From Dryocola clanedunensis (lineage in GTDB: Bacteria > Pseudomonadota > Gammaproteobacteria > Enterobacterales > Enterobacteriaceae), in the NCBI RefSeq assembly GCF_025215155.1, contig NZ_JALHAM010000114.1: a stretch of DNA of 64,000 bases. One strand, 5' to 3'. Every line of letters starts with the position of its first letter. The stretch's first letter is position 1. Under the pieces are notes generated by a model. That model did not search any database and was not told the origin of the DNA. It saw only the letters and a program-made list of their open reading frames with translations. Both the position numbers and the translations under genes were made by a program. This document shows, piece by piece, positions 33,735 through 42,120 of this stretch.

Positions 33735-35051
33735 CTAATTAGCGTCTGCTTTTTTTATCGCGTCACGAATGGCTTTAACGTCCTTTGCGTTTACCGGTGG
33801 CGCGCGATTACCCCACCCATGACGAATAAAGGTGGCGACATCGGCAACTTGCTTATCATCCAGCTGGCTTGCGAAGTCAGGCATCACAATGCCGGACGAA
33901 TCGCTTCCGGTGGCAGGCTGTGCGCCTCCCTTGAGGATGATGCTGATGACCGAAGAGGGGTCATCCCCCGCGATGGCAGGATTCAGCGCAAGGGCAGGGA
34001 AGATATTTTGGTAGCCCTTACCATCGTCGCCGTGGCAGCCAGAACAGTTATCAACATAGAGTTTTGCCCCAACCGCGCTGACATCTCCCTCCGCCAAAGC
34101 TTGCGCAGTTTTTGGATCGTCTTTTAAGGCCGCCTCTTCTTTTCTGGCTGGCAATGATTTCAGATACACCGCAATCGCATTCAGGTCTTCATCGGTCAGT
34201 TGATGAGTGCTCCTGGCGATCACTTCTTTCATGATGCCAAATGCCGTGGTGCGGTCGTTTTTCCCGGTATCAAGGAAATCGACAATATCTTGCTGGGACC
34301 ATTCGCCCAGGCCGGAGGCTTTGCTGCCGGTGAGGTCGGGCGCATACCAGATATCGACTTTCCCTCCGCTCAGATAGTCCGGGTCAGTCTGGTCCAGCGC
34401 TTTTTCCTGTAGGGCGACACCGCGCGGAGTGTGGCATGAACCACAATGTCCTAACCCCTGAACGAGGTAGGCTCCACGCTGCCACTGGGGATCTTTCGAT
34501 TTTGGCAGGCTAACGGTGCCATCCGTAAATGCCCATTGCCACACATGCAGCGGCCAGCGGATATTCAGCGGCCACGGGATATCGCTTTCGCGATTAGGAT
34601 TAACCTGTGGCTGAACGGCCTGCTGGAACCAGTCATATAAATTGCGCAGGTCGTCGTTACTGATGCGGGAATAAGAAGGGTAGGGCATCGCCGGATAAAG
34701 GGCGTGTCCGTCCTTCGCGATACCTTCCCGCACCGCGCGGGCAAAGTCTTCGTAGCTGTAGTCACCAATGCCGGTTTTTTTATCGGGTGTGATATTGGTT
34801 GAATAGATATTGCCGATCGGGCTGGCAATTTTAAGTCCACCGGCGAAAGGTTTTGCCTCATCTGCCGTGTGGCAGGCTGCACAATCGGCGGCGATGGCAA
34901 GATAACCTCCCTTTTCGACTGAGTCATCAGCATTGGCCGCGGCCAGTGGAGAATAGAGTGAGAGTACGCTTGCCAGCGCCAGTGGAATCACTGCCAGAGC
35001 TGTAACAATAATGTCACTTCGCAATATCCGTTTTTTTTCATTAAGCGACAT
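33735..35051 (-). CDS. Triheme cytochrome c, dehydrogenase-subunit type
   Basis: A 438-residue protein started at the ATG at 35051 (MSLNEKKRIL), with ACAGGG upstream; 87 further in-frame codons upstream look non-coding. A basic N-terminus and hydrophobic helix (about 14-38) act as signal or anchor. Three haem motifs follow: CAACH (57-61), CGSCH (about 205) and CSGCH (about 340), each with downstream Met ligands, as in the cytochrome subunits of membrane-bound gluconate, alcohol or sorbosone dehydrogenases. No dehydrogenase catalytic subunit is encoded next to it, so its electron donor is unknown. It likely passes electrons to ubiquinone or a terminal oxidase in the inner membrane. Confidence 0.88.
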   Translation of the reverse strand: MSLNEKKRILRSDIIVTALAVIPLALASVLSLYSPLAAANADDSVEKGGYLAIAADCAACHTADEAKPFAGGLKIASPIGNIYSTNITPDKKTGIGDYSYEDFARAVREGIAKDGHALYPAMPYPSYSRISNDDLRNLYDWFQQAVQPQVNPNRESDIPWPLNIRWPLHVWQWAFTDGTVSLPKSKDPQWQRGAYLVQGLGHCGSCHTPRGVALQEKALDQTDPDYLSGGKVDIWYAPDLTGSKASGLGEWSQQDIVDFLDTGKNDRTTAFGIMKEVIARSTHQLTDEDLNAIAVYLKSLPARKEEAALKDDPKTAQALAEGDVSAVGAKLYVDNCSGCHGDDGKGYQNIFPALALNPAIAGDDPSSVISIILKGGAQPATGSDSSGIVMPDFASQLDDKQVADVATFIRHGWGNRAPPVNAKDVKAIRDAIKKADAN

Positions 35052-35424
35052 GAAACGACCCTGTAAGTTGAATAAATTGACAGATGCTTTAGCGCCGTCG
35101 ATGACGAGATAAGGCAGACGGCTATCATTAATTAATGTGAAATATATTGCAAATGATAATAAATATATGTCTGGTGAATGATTGCCGGATTCTACTTTGC
35201 CTTTTAGATCTTCATCGCTGCTGACCTGCATAAATGTATGGCAGAGTGACTCATTACGAATAAATAAAATATTTATTTCAGGTAATTTGAATTTACTTGC
35301 GCGGCACGGCAAGTGCCTCTGTATAAGGCGCGTTTTGTCTGAGGTGGTTGTTTCCGCTTATCCCGCTTTGGTCACTGGTGAGTGTGCTACCAGAGGCTGC
35401 ATATTTAAAATTCGACGGATTTGA
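35052..35424. other. Intergenic region upstream of the cytochrome gene
   Basis: About 373 bases, A+T-rich. An open frame continuous with the cytochrome gene covers part of it but has no coding character. AAATGATAATAAAT at about 35152-35165 resembles half of a Fur box; the match is too partial to call. Confidence 0.4.
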
Positions 35425-35739
35425 TTAAAGATAATCCGCTTCGCTACTGGAATCTACGTAACCGAATATCCTGTAACCATACGCGGTCTCGATACCGACA
35501 ACATGGATAGCGCGAAGCAGAACGCCGGTTTTCTTTTGCTGTTCAGGGGATGAGGTCACAATGTCCAGGTACTGAATAGTCTGATATCCACCAGTGATGA
35601 AATGGTAATACCAGTCACCGTCAGGCAGAGATTCATAACCATTGAGAGAGGTTGTTCTCCATACGGGAGGGGGGCTCATCTTCGCCATTGCCAGCCGAAT
35701 TTCCTCCCATTTTGTCTCGTTCATACAGCTCAAAAGCAT
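35425..35739 (-). CDS. DUF6678-like small cytoplasmic protein
   Basis: A 104-residue soluble protein, or 99 residues if the internal ATG at 35724 (MNETKWEEIRLAM) is the true start; neither has a strong ribosome-binding site. The aromatic-rich core, VWRTTSLNGYESLPDGDWYYHFITGGYQTIQYLDI, resembles the DUF6678 family, whose function is unknown. There is no signal peptide or membrane segment. It is transcribed alone, between the cytochrome gene and the chemotaxis receptor. Confidence 0.6.
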   Translation of the reverse strand: MLLSCMNETKWEEIRLAMAKMSPPPVWRTTSLNGYESLPDGDWYYHFITGGYQTIQYLDIVTSSPEQQKKTGVLLRAIHVVGIETAYGYRIFGYVDSSSEADYL

Positions 35740-35826
35740 GGTATCTCGCCCTGTTAAATCGCGTTAGGGTAGCGCCGGTAAAGGGTAGGGTATCTCCGCT
35801 GACTTTACCGGCATCACAACTTTAGA

Positions 35827-37389
35827 TTAATGCTCTGGGCTGAGTTTAAACGTTGAAACGGCACGTGAAAGCAGGTTCGCCTGACCCTCTACTCCCTGCG
35901 CTGTCGTTGCCACTTCCTCCACCAGGGCAGCATTTTGCTGGGTAACTTCATCCATCTGTGTGATGGCTACCCGGATTTGCTCCACGCCCCGATTTTGCTC
36001 TTCTGACGCCTGAGCGATGTTCTCCATCATGTTATTCGCTTTGCCCACCGCAGAGTTGATATCGCTAATGACCCTGCTGGTCTTATCCGCCAGTTCAGTG
36101 CCTTCCTTGATGAACTGTGTCGATTCTGTAATTAGCGCTCCGATCTCTTTGGCGGAATCCGCGCAACGCCCGGCGAGGTTGCGGACTTCACCGGCTACGA
36201 CCGCAAACCCTCGGCCAGACTGGCCAGCCCGGGCCGCTTCTACGGCGGCATTCAGAGCCAGGATATTCGTCTGAAACGCGATACCATCAATGACGCTGAT
36301 GATATCAACCATTTTTTGTGCGCTTTTGCTGATGACATTCATTTTTTCCATCACCCCCAGCATTTGCACTTCCCCTTCAGAAGCGATGGTGGCGGTACTC
36401 TGGAACATTTGCGATGCCTCACGCGCATTGTCCGTGTTCAGTTTTACCGTCGAGGAAATCTGTTCCATGCTGGCCGCCGTTTCAACGACCGCGGCTGCCT
36501 GCTGTTCTGTACGACTGGAAAGATCACCATTACCGCTGGCGATTTCCTGGGTGCCAATGTTGATGGATTCAGCCCCCTGACGAATGCTGGCTACGGTTTC
36601 TCTGAGCCCCGCCTGCATCTGCTGCAGAGACTCGCACAGCAGACCAATTTCGTTGTGGTTTTGTACCTGAATAGCGCCGGTAAGGTCACCGTTACCAATT
36701 TCGTCAAAATGCCGGGCAACGGTTTCCAGAGGACGAACGAGCGTTGTGCGCAGCCAGAAGTAGGTCGTGATGAACAGCATGACGGCGATAGCGAGCATAA
36801 TAATCATCACCAGCACCGCAAAGTGGTAAGAGGCCTTACTGCTTACAACAATAGCATCCAGACCATCCTGCGTGGCTGCCATATAGGAACTATATTCTTT
36901 ATCCCAGACGGCACGTGCTTTTGCCGTCGCGGGATTGTTGCCGACCATTGCACTTTTTAATGTCTCTACGTCGGCAGACAGCGTTTCAATATTTTTTCGC
37001 AACTCAGAAGCCTGATTTTTATAGGCTGCTGTCAGGCTTGCGCCAATCGCCGGGTTGGAATCAGACAGGCCGGGGATTTTTAAAAAAGCGGCGAAATGCT
37101 GATCGGCTGTATGCATCTCATCGAGAACTTTGCTTTGCGTTCCTGCAATATCAAAACTTTGACCGTAGATTTTCGCCGTTGCGGCCGCTCTAAGCAGAAT
37201 ACGTATGCGGGTAATGCTGTCGCGCGTTGCGTTCAATGCTTTCTGTTCATCCGCATTGTTGTGCAGCATTTTTAGGTCGTGATTATTACTTTGTAGGAAA
37301 TACAACCCTAATCCACAGGCAATGGCCAGCATTAAGGTAAATACGGCAATAATACCCACCAGTCTCACGCTAATTTTCAAGTTTTTCAA
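35827..37389 (-). CDS. Methyl-accepting chemotaxis protein
   Basis: A 520-residue receptor: transmembrane helix 1 (about 9-30), periplasmic four-helix ligand domain (about 31-190), transmembrane helix 2 (about 191-213), HAMP domain (about 214-266) and a cytoplasmic signalling coiled coil with the invariant tip IDGIAFQTNILALNAAVEAA ... GEVRNLA. It senses an unknown ligand and controls CheA. The C-terminus ends LSPEH, so the NWETF-type CheR-docking pentapeptide of Tar/Tsr is missing; this is a low-abundance-type receptor relying on others for adaptation. A sigma-28 promoter lies upstream, and AGGAG precedes the ATG. Confidence 0.95.
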   Translation of the reverse strand: MKNLKISVRLVGIIAVFTLMLAIACGLGLYFLQSNNHDLKMLHNNADEQKALNATRDSITRIRILLRAAATAKIYGQSFDIAGTQSKVLDEMHTADQHFAAFLKIPGLSDSNPAIGASLTAAYKNQASELRKNIETLSADVETLKSAMVGNNPATAKARAVWDKEYSSYMAATQDGLDAIVVSSKASYHFAVLVMIIMLAIAVMLFITTYFWLRTTLVRPLETVARHFDEIGNGDLTGAIQVQNHNEIGLLCESLQQMQAGLRETVASIRQGAESINIGTQEIASGNGDLSSRTEQQAAAVVETAASMEQISSTVKLNTDNAREASQMFQSTATIASEGEVQMLGVMEKMNVISKSAQKMVDIISVIDGIAFQTNILALNAAVEAARAGQSGRGFAVVAGEVRNLAGRCADSAKEIGALITESTQFIKEGTELADKTSRVISDINSAVGKANNMMENIAQASEEQNRGVEQIRVAITQMDEVTQQNAALVEEVATTAQGVEGQANLLSRAVSTFKLSPEH

Positions 37390-37437
37390 ACTGCACTCCT
37401 TTGTTATCAGAACCGAATATTTTTGTTCAGCGTCGGG

Positions 37438-37464
37438 TTATCGGCAGTTTGCGAATAAAAATTA
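37438..37464 (-). promoter_or_regulatory. Sigma-28 (FliA) promoter of the chemotaxis receptor
   Basis: On the minus strand TAATTTTT, an 11-nt spacer and GCCGATAA. The -10 box is an exact match to the flagellar class III consensus GCCGATAA, and the -35 box matches TAAAGTTT at six of eight positions. Confidence 0.85.
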
Positions 37465-38071
37465 CCCCAAAGGATCGCCACACAGGCTGCAAACCTGAAT
37501 AATTAGATCCAGATCTCTGTATGCAAGATATTAATAGAGAGATATGTCGGCAAAAACATAATTTTAGGAATTATCTTGCTCTTGCTGGTCGCAAAATTAG
37601 GTGCTGTAGTCAAATAAAAATTTATTTAAAAATAAATTTACAAGTAATTGGCCGTCAGGATTTATTTTAGAATGAACTTTTTGTTCTGGATTCTTTTTGT
37701 TGGCATGCTTCACGTCTATTATCAACGCGCCTTGCTGCGGAATATTGTAATTAATTTTAATACTTTAAGGGTTGTTGTTCAGCTATTTTAATTTGTGGAT
37801 TGAGAGTTTTTGGATTGACGCGTGTATCTGTCGCGCTGCCTGCAATGGCAGAAAACAACAAATCAGAACAGCATGCCAGTGCAGTTGAAAAGAGGCAGAG
37901 TTTTTTTGAACAACATCTTGTCAGCGGTGCGGTAAGCCTTAGCGCCGCGGATGAGGATCGCTCGACTTTTATCCCGGTGCCATAGCTAACTCATTCGCCT
38001 CTGTTGGGGCAGGGGTCAGCCCATAGTGTGATGAAGTGATAATTTTGGACAATTTTTGAGTTGCCATTTGT
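37465..38071. other. A+T-rich intergenic region between chemotaxis receptor and SPFH operon
   Basis: About 600 bases, with A+T-rich segments around 37500-37800. Apart from a possible gene remnant at 37800-37985 nothing coding is seen. Confidence 0.4.
37800..37985 (+). pseudogene. Possible remnant of an exported protein gene
   Basis: A 61-codon frame starting only at a TTG reads LTRVSVALPAMAENNKSEQ... and ends in EDRSTFIPVP. The segment VSVALPAMA-ENN looks like the end of a signal peptide with its cleavage site, but the positively charged start and ribosome-binding site are missing. I cannot name a family. It could be the truncated 5'-deleted tail of a small periplasmic protein, or chance. 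Confidence 0.25.
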
Positions 38072-38088
38072 TTGTTATGTTATAACAT
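38072..38088. promoter_or_regulatory. Zur box upstream of the SPFH/P-ATPase operon
   Basis: TTGTTATGTTATAACAT fits the enteric Zur operator core TGTTATA-N-TATAACA with a single mismatch (G for A) in the 15-bp palindrome. It lies 54 bp before the ATG of the first gene, where it would cover the promoter. The site suggests derepression under zinc starvation. Confidence 0.7.
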
Positions 38089-38141
38089 CGCCCGACTCAC
38101 CCTTTACAGGGATTTGAATTTGTCACTTCACTGGAATTTCT

Positions 38142-40013
38142 ATGACGCTTAACCTCAACAGCGATAATAGTAATCAGAAAATATATCCCCGCTCACGCCT
38201 CTTGTTGTGCAGAGCTGTCGTGGTCTTATTGCTTGTTTTTGCAGCAACTCTTTATTTTATGTGCCTGGTATCTGACAGACAAAGTCCATGGCCGATTTTC
38301 TTTTGGCCGATAGTGGCAGCATTGCTGCTTGCATTCGCGGTTGTTGAGAATCTGTTATGCGGTTTACCTGCCCAGGTTGAAACTTGCTCTCAGGGATACA
38401 CCGACGGAAAAGAGCGGAAGAAATACCTCTGGACATTGCCTGCATCTGAGCCTGTCAAAAGGTGGATGACGCTCGGTTATCAGCTAACGGTTACCACCGC
38501 CAGTTCTCTGTTGGCTATTTATTTCGCGGCAAACAATTTTTCCACTGAGGTTGTTCTCATTCCAGTGGAGCGCGGCCTGTTCACCATCGTGTCGCTGTTG
38601 CTGGTGATTTGTTTTGGGTTATTAGTCAGCGAGCGGATGTTGAGTCACCGTTCCATGCGCAACTGGCCATTACAATCAGCCTGTGTTGGATTATCGCGCA
38701 CATTGTTGAGTGTTGTTCTGTTAATTACCATTGCGCTTGTCATGTCGAGTTTCGCCCTGAAGCCAGCGTATTGGGTAACTTGTCTCGCCAGCAGCATTGT
38801 CCTGTGGGTGGCCGTCGAATTTCTGATCTGTGCATTTGTCGCAGCCTGCACTGTTCCCGCAAGCACAGCAAAAACACCTCTATTTCTGACGAAAAGTCTG
38901 TTGGCCGAGCTGTACCACTGGCCATTTCATCCATTGCTGCTGCTGAGAAAGAAAATCCACCGTCACTTTGGTATTGATATCGGCAAAATTCAGGCTTTCA
39001 GACTAATGGGGCATCTCTTCTTTCCGGTACTTTCCTGCATCGTTTTAGTTGGTTGGGTGAGCAGCAGCCTTAATGAAGTCTCCCTGCATCAACGTGGCGT
39101 TTATGAACGTTTTGGTCGTCCGGTTGAAGTCTTGCAGCCCGGATTGCATCTGGGATTACCCTGGCCCTTTGGTCGTGTTGTCGCTGTAGATTATGGCGAA
39201 GTCCATGAACTACAGCTGAGTGAGCCACGGCCTGTCAAAGATGCCTCCGCCGCTAAAATTGTGGACAGTATCGAAGGCCCTGCTCCTCAGGAAAGCTGGC
39301 GGCTATGGGATAATAGCCATTCCACCGACCAGGCTCAGATGATTGCCAGTGCCATGAGTGGAAAACAGAGCTTTCAAATTGTGAATATGGATATTCGCCT
39401 TATCTGGCGCGTGGGTATGAAGGATAACGATGCGGTAAAAAGTATTTATAAAACAGATGACTTATCAGCAACCATTCAACGTATTGCAAGACAGGTATTA
39501 ACGCAATATTTTGCCCATCAGCAACTTGATGCTTTATTAAATGAGCAGCGTGCCACCATGGCAAAGACGCTCAATCAGGAGATACAAAGGCGCCTGAGCA
39601 AGTTAGATATCGGAGTAGAGCTACTTTATACGCGGGTTGAATCTATCCATCCTCCTGCTGGCGCGGCGAATGCCTATCACGGCGTTCAGGCAGCACAAAT
39701 CACAGCGAATACCCAAATAGCCCGCGAGCGAGGGTATGCCGCAACCAGCAGCAATGATGCGCAGCGGAAAGCCGCGACCACCATCAATCTGGCCCTGGCG
39801 ACTGCTCATGAATTGCAATCGCAATCTAAAAAATCCCTGACGCGCTACAGTGCTGAACATGATGCCTGGAAAATCAATCCTGAGGCTTATCTGCAAGAGC
39901 GCCGTTATCAAACTTACAGCAAAGCGCTGTCCACTACTTCGCTACTCATTCTCGATAATCAACTCACCGGGCATAACGAACCCGTGCTCGATTTAAGACA
40001 ATTTTCCCGATAG
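38142..40013 (+). CDS. SPFH/Band 7 protein with N-terminal multi-helix extension (HflK-like)
   Basis: A 623-residue membrane protein. The first 250 or so residues contain several hydrophobic helices (about 20-45, 50-72, 105-125, 140-160, 185-205, 210-240) not found in ordinary HflK. A further helix (about 292-312) precedes the SPFH domain, which starts NEVSLHQRGVYERFGRPVEVLQPGLHLGLPWPFG, the classic HflK-type opening. An Ala/Gln-rich coiled coil follows (about 500-580). SPFH proteins form large membrane cages that organise microdomains and control proteases. As the first gene of an operon with two more SPFH genes and a metal ATPase, it probably scaffolds that transporter; this is inference. 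Confidence 0.85.
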   Translation: MTLNLNSDNSNQKIYPRSRLLLCRAVVVLLLVFAATLYFMCLVSDRQSPWPIFFWPIVAALLLAFAVVENLLCGLPAQVETCSQGYTDGKERKKYLWTLPASEPVKRWMTLGYQLTVTTASSLLAIYFAANNFSTEVVLIPVERGLFTIVSLLLVICFGLLVSERMLSHRSMRNWPLQSACVGLSRTLLSVVLLITIALVMSSFALKPAYWVTCLASSIVLWVAVEFLICAFVAACTVPASTAKTPLFLTKSLLAELYHWPFHPLLLLRKKIHRHFGIDIGKIQAFRLMGHLFFPVLSCIVLVGWVSSSLNEVSLHQRGVYERFGRPVEVLQPGLHLGLPWPFGRVVAVDYGEVHELQLSEPRPVKDASAAKIVDSIEGPAPQESWRLWDNSHSTDQAQMIASAMSGKQSFQIVNMDIRLIWRVGMKDNDAVKSIYKTDDLSATIQRIARQVLTQYFAHQQLDALLNEQRATMAKTLNQEIQRRLSKLDIGVELLYTRVESIHPPAGAANAYHGVQAAQITANTQIARERGYAATSSNDAQRKAATTINLALATAHELQSQSKKSLTRYSAEHDAWKINPEAYLQERRYQTYSKALSTTSLLILDNQLTGHNEPVLDLRQFSR

Positions 40014-40030
40014 CGCTGAAAGATATAGGC

Positions 40031-41044
40031 ATGAACAAAATGAAGATCCGAACCATTTCCGATCCTGCTACTGCTGGCAAAGTGGGTGTTGCTTCCACAT
40101 TGCTTCAGGAGAGAACATCCCGGTCAGCAAAGCGATGGCTACGTTACAGTATCGCTGCTTTACTGATATTGCTGGCATTATTAACAGCCTGTCTTGTCCA
40201 GGTTCAGGCAGGCAAGGCAACTATTATTACCCGCTTTGGTAGCCCTGTGCGTGTACTGCTCACGCCCGGCCTTGCATGGCGGTTGCCTGCGCCATTTGAA
40301 ACGCCCCTGGATGTGGATTTGCGTAGTCGCTCAACGTCAAGTGGTTTGCAGGATGTGGGGACCCGTGATGGTCTGCGTGTGATCGTCCAGGCCTGGGCTA
40401 TCTGGAAAGTGAGTCCGGAACAGCAAAATGTCCTGCGATTTATCAGGGCAGTACAAAATCAGCCGGATGAAGCCGCTCGACAAATTCGTACTTTTATTAG
40501 TTCATCGCTGGAAACCACCACCAGTAATTATGCTCTTTCGGATATTGTTAATACCGATAGCAAGCAGGTGAAAATTTCTCAGCTAGAACAACAAATCAGA
40601 GCGCAATTAAAGACTCAGCTGCTCAATAGCTACGGTATTGAACTCATTGACGTAGGGATTGAACGTCTGACCTTACCGGCTGTGACACTGAATGCGACCG
40701 TTGAGCGTATGCGCGCTGAACGTGAAACTATCGCAACCGAACGCACTGCAGAAGGTAACCGGCTGGCAGCAGAAATCCGCTCCAAAGCGGACCGTGATGC
40801 TCGTATTACTGAGGCTGATGCTTCTGTTGAAGCTGCCTCTATCACCGCCAGAGCACAACAGGACTCTGCGGCAGTTTATGCTAAAGCATATTCGCTCGAT
40901 CCCCAGCTTTACAATCTGCTGCGTTCACTTGATACGCTGACTGACGTCGTCAATAAAAGCACGCGTATTGTATTGAGTACCGCTGCTGCGCCATTTAAAG
41001 CGCTGGTACAAAAACCTGATAATGCGCAAAAGGCAGCGCCATGA
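40031..41044 (+). CDS. SPFH/Band 7 protein (HflC-like)
   Basis: A 337-residue protein with one transmembrane helix (about 38-58) and an HflC-like SPFH domain: VQVQAGKATIITRFGSPVRVLLTPGLAWRLPAPFETPLDVDLR. The latter is followed by the charged coiled coil MRAERETIATERTAEGNRLAAEIRSKADRDARITEADA found in HflC, where it packs with the HflK partner. It starts 17 nt after the preceding gene and overlaps the next by 4 nt (ATGA). It is not the chromosomal hflC itself: no hflX, hfq or purA neighbours are present and it is preceded by a long N-terminal tail. Confidence 0.88.
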   Translation: MNKMKIRTISDPATAGKVGVASTLLQERTSRSAKRWLRYSIAALLILLALLTACLVQVQAGKATIITRFGSPVRVLLTPGLAWRLPAPFETPLDVDLRSRSTSSGLQDVGTRDGLRVIVQAWAIWKVSPEQQNVLRFIRAVQNQPDEAARQIRTFISSSLETTTSNYALSDIVNTDSKQVKISQLEQQIRAQLKTQLLNSYGIELIDVGIERLTLPAVTLNATVERMRAERETIATERTAEGNRLAAEIRSKADRDARITEADASVEAASITARAQQDSAAVYAKAYSLDPQLYNLLRSLDTLTDVVNKSTRIVLSTAAAPFKALVQKPDNAQKAAP

Positions 41045-42120
41045 AAAAAGCATCTTTACCTATGACCCCCTGGGGACAATCATACAGGATTGCCTTTTTT
41101 AGCCTCTATGGCGCCACGCTGCTGGCAGCTATGGCATGGCTGTTTTCCAGCTTTCACCAAATCACACCCGATAGTCAGGCGGTCATCTTTCGCTTCGGAA
41201 AACCCGTTGGTGTTGAACACTCAGGCGTTCTCTTTGCCTGGCCAAAACCTGTTGATCGAGTGGAAGTCATTCCTGGACCCGCCCGTATCCTGCAACATGA
41301 TGTGCTTCCTTTACAGCGAAGCGAGCAGCTAAAGGGCCTTTCACCAGCGCAATATTATACTGATGCAGGCGCTGGGGCTGGTTATCTGCTTACCGGGGAC
41401 TCCGGCGTCGTGCAGCTCAATATGCAGATTTTCTATCGTATAAAAGATCCTCTGCGTTACGTTTTGCAGCGTCCGCATATCGATGCATTGATAGACCGTC
41501 TTTCTCAACGCGCGGCTACACGGGTATGCGCTGGACGTGACCTGGACACTATTCTTGTTGCCAGACCAGAAACATTACGCAATGACAGCCACGCAGCTCA
41601 GGAGCGCTCCCGACTGCGTACTGACCTGAAGCAGATGATTGCGCTTGATTTACAAAAACTGTCTGGTAGCGATAACGACCCGGGGATCGCCATTGAACGT
41701 GTCGATATTGCCTCCTCCCTTCCTGATAATGCCGTTGCGGCATTTAATGCCGTACTCACCGCAAGCCAGCAAGCAGAGCAGAATATTGCGCAAGCCAAAA
41801 ATGACGCCACGCTTCGTCAGCAAAAAGCACAGCAGCAGGCGGATCGCCTTATTCAGCAGGCTGAGGCTAACAGCAGTGAAATGCACGCAAGGGCTGAAAT
41901 CGCCACTCAAACCATCATTAAGCTTGCCCAGGCCCGTGCCGATGGCAGTAACCCCGGAATGTTGCAGCGAATTTGGCGGGAAAAAATCTCGTCGGTCCTT
42001 TCCCGAGCCGGGCAGGTTATTACCATCAACCCTGGAAATAACAGCAAGGTCATTTTGTCAGGTCCTGATTCCCAGGCATCACAATCATCTTCTACACAGT
42101 TATTTGGGGGTATTCCATGA
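41041..42120 (+). CDS. SPFH/Band 7 protein (HflK-like)
   Basis: A 359-residue protein with one transmembrane helix (about 17-37) and an SPFH domain opening FHQITPDSQAVIFRFGKPVGVEHSGVLFAWPKPVDRVEVI. It has the HflK-type cysteine-poor core and a long Gln/Ala-rich coiled coil (about 240-300: AEQNIAQAKNDATLRQQKAQQQADRLIQQAE). Its start overlaps the previous stop by 4 nt and its stop overlaps the ATPase start by 4 nt, so the four proteins are translated in a coupled way. The three SPFH subunits may form a hetero-oligomeric cage around the ATPase. Confidence 0.86.
   Translation: MKKASLPMTPWGQSYRIAFFSLYGATLLAAMAWLFSSFHQITPDSQAVIFRFGKPVGVEHSGVLFAWPKPVDRVEVIPGPARILQHDVLPLQRSEQLKGLSPAQYYTDAGAGAGYLLTGDSGVVQLNMQIFYRIKDPLRYVLQRPHIDALIDRLSQRAATRVCAGRDLDTILVARPETLRNDSHAAQERSRLRTDLKQMIALDLQKLSGSDNDPGIAIERVDIASSLPDNAVAAFNAVLTASQQAEQNIAQAKNDATLRQQKAQQQADRLIQQAEANSSEMHARAEIATQTIIKLAQARADGSNPGMLQRIWREKISSVLSRAGQVITINPGNNSKVILSGPDSQASQSSSTQLFGGIP

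Noticed and set aside
35150..35170. Fur box upstream of the cytochrome c gene
   Set aside because: Only one half of the 19-bp consensus is matched.
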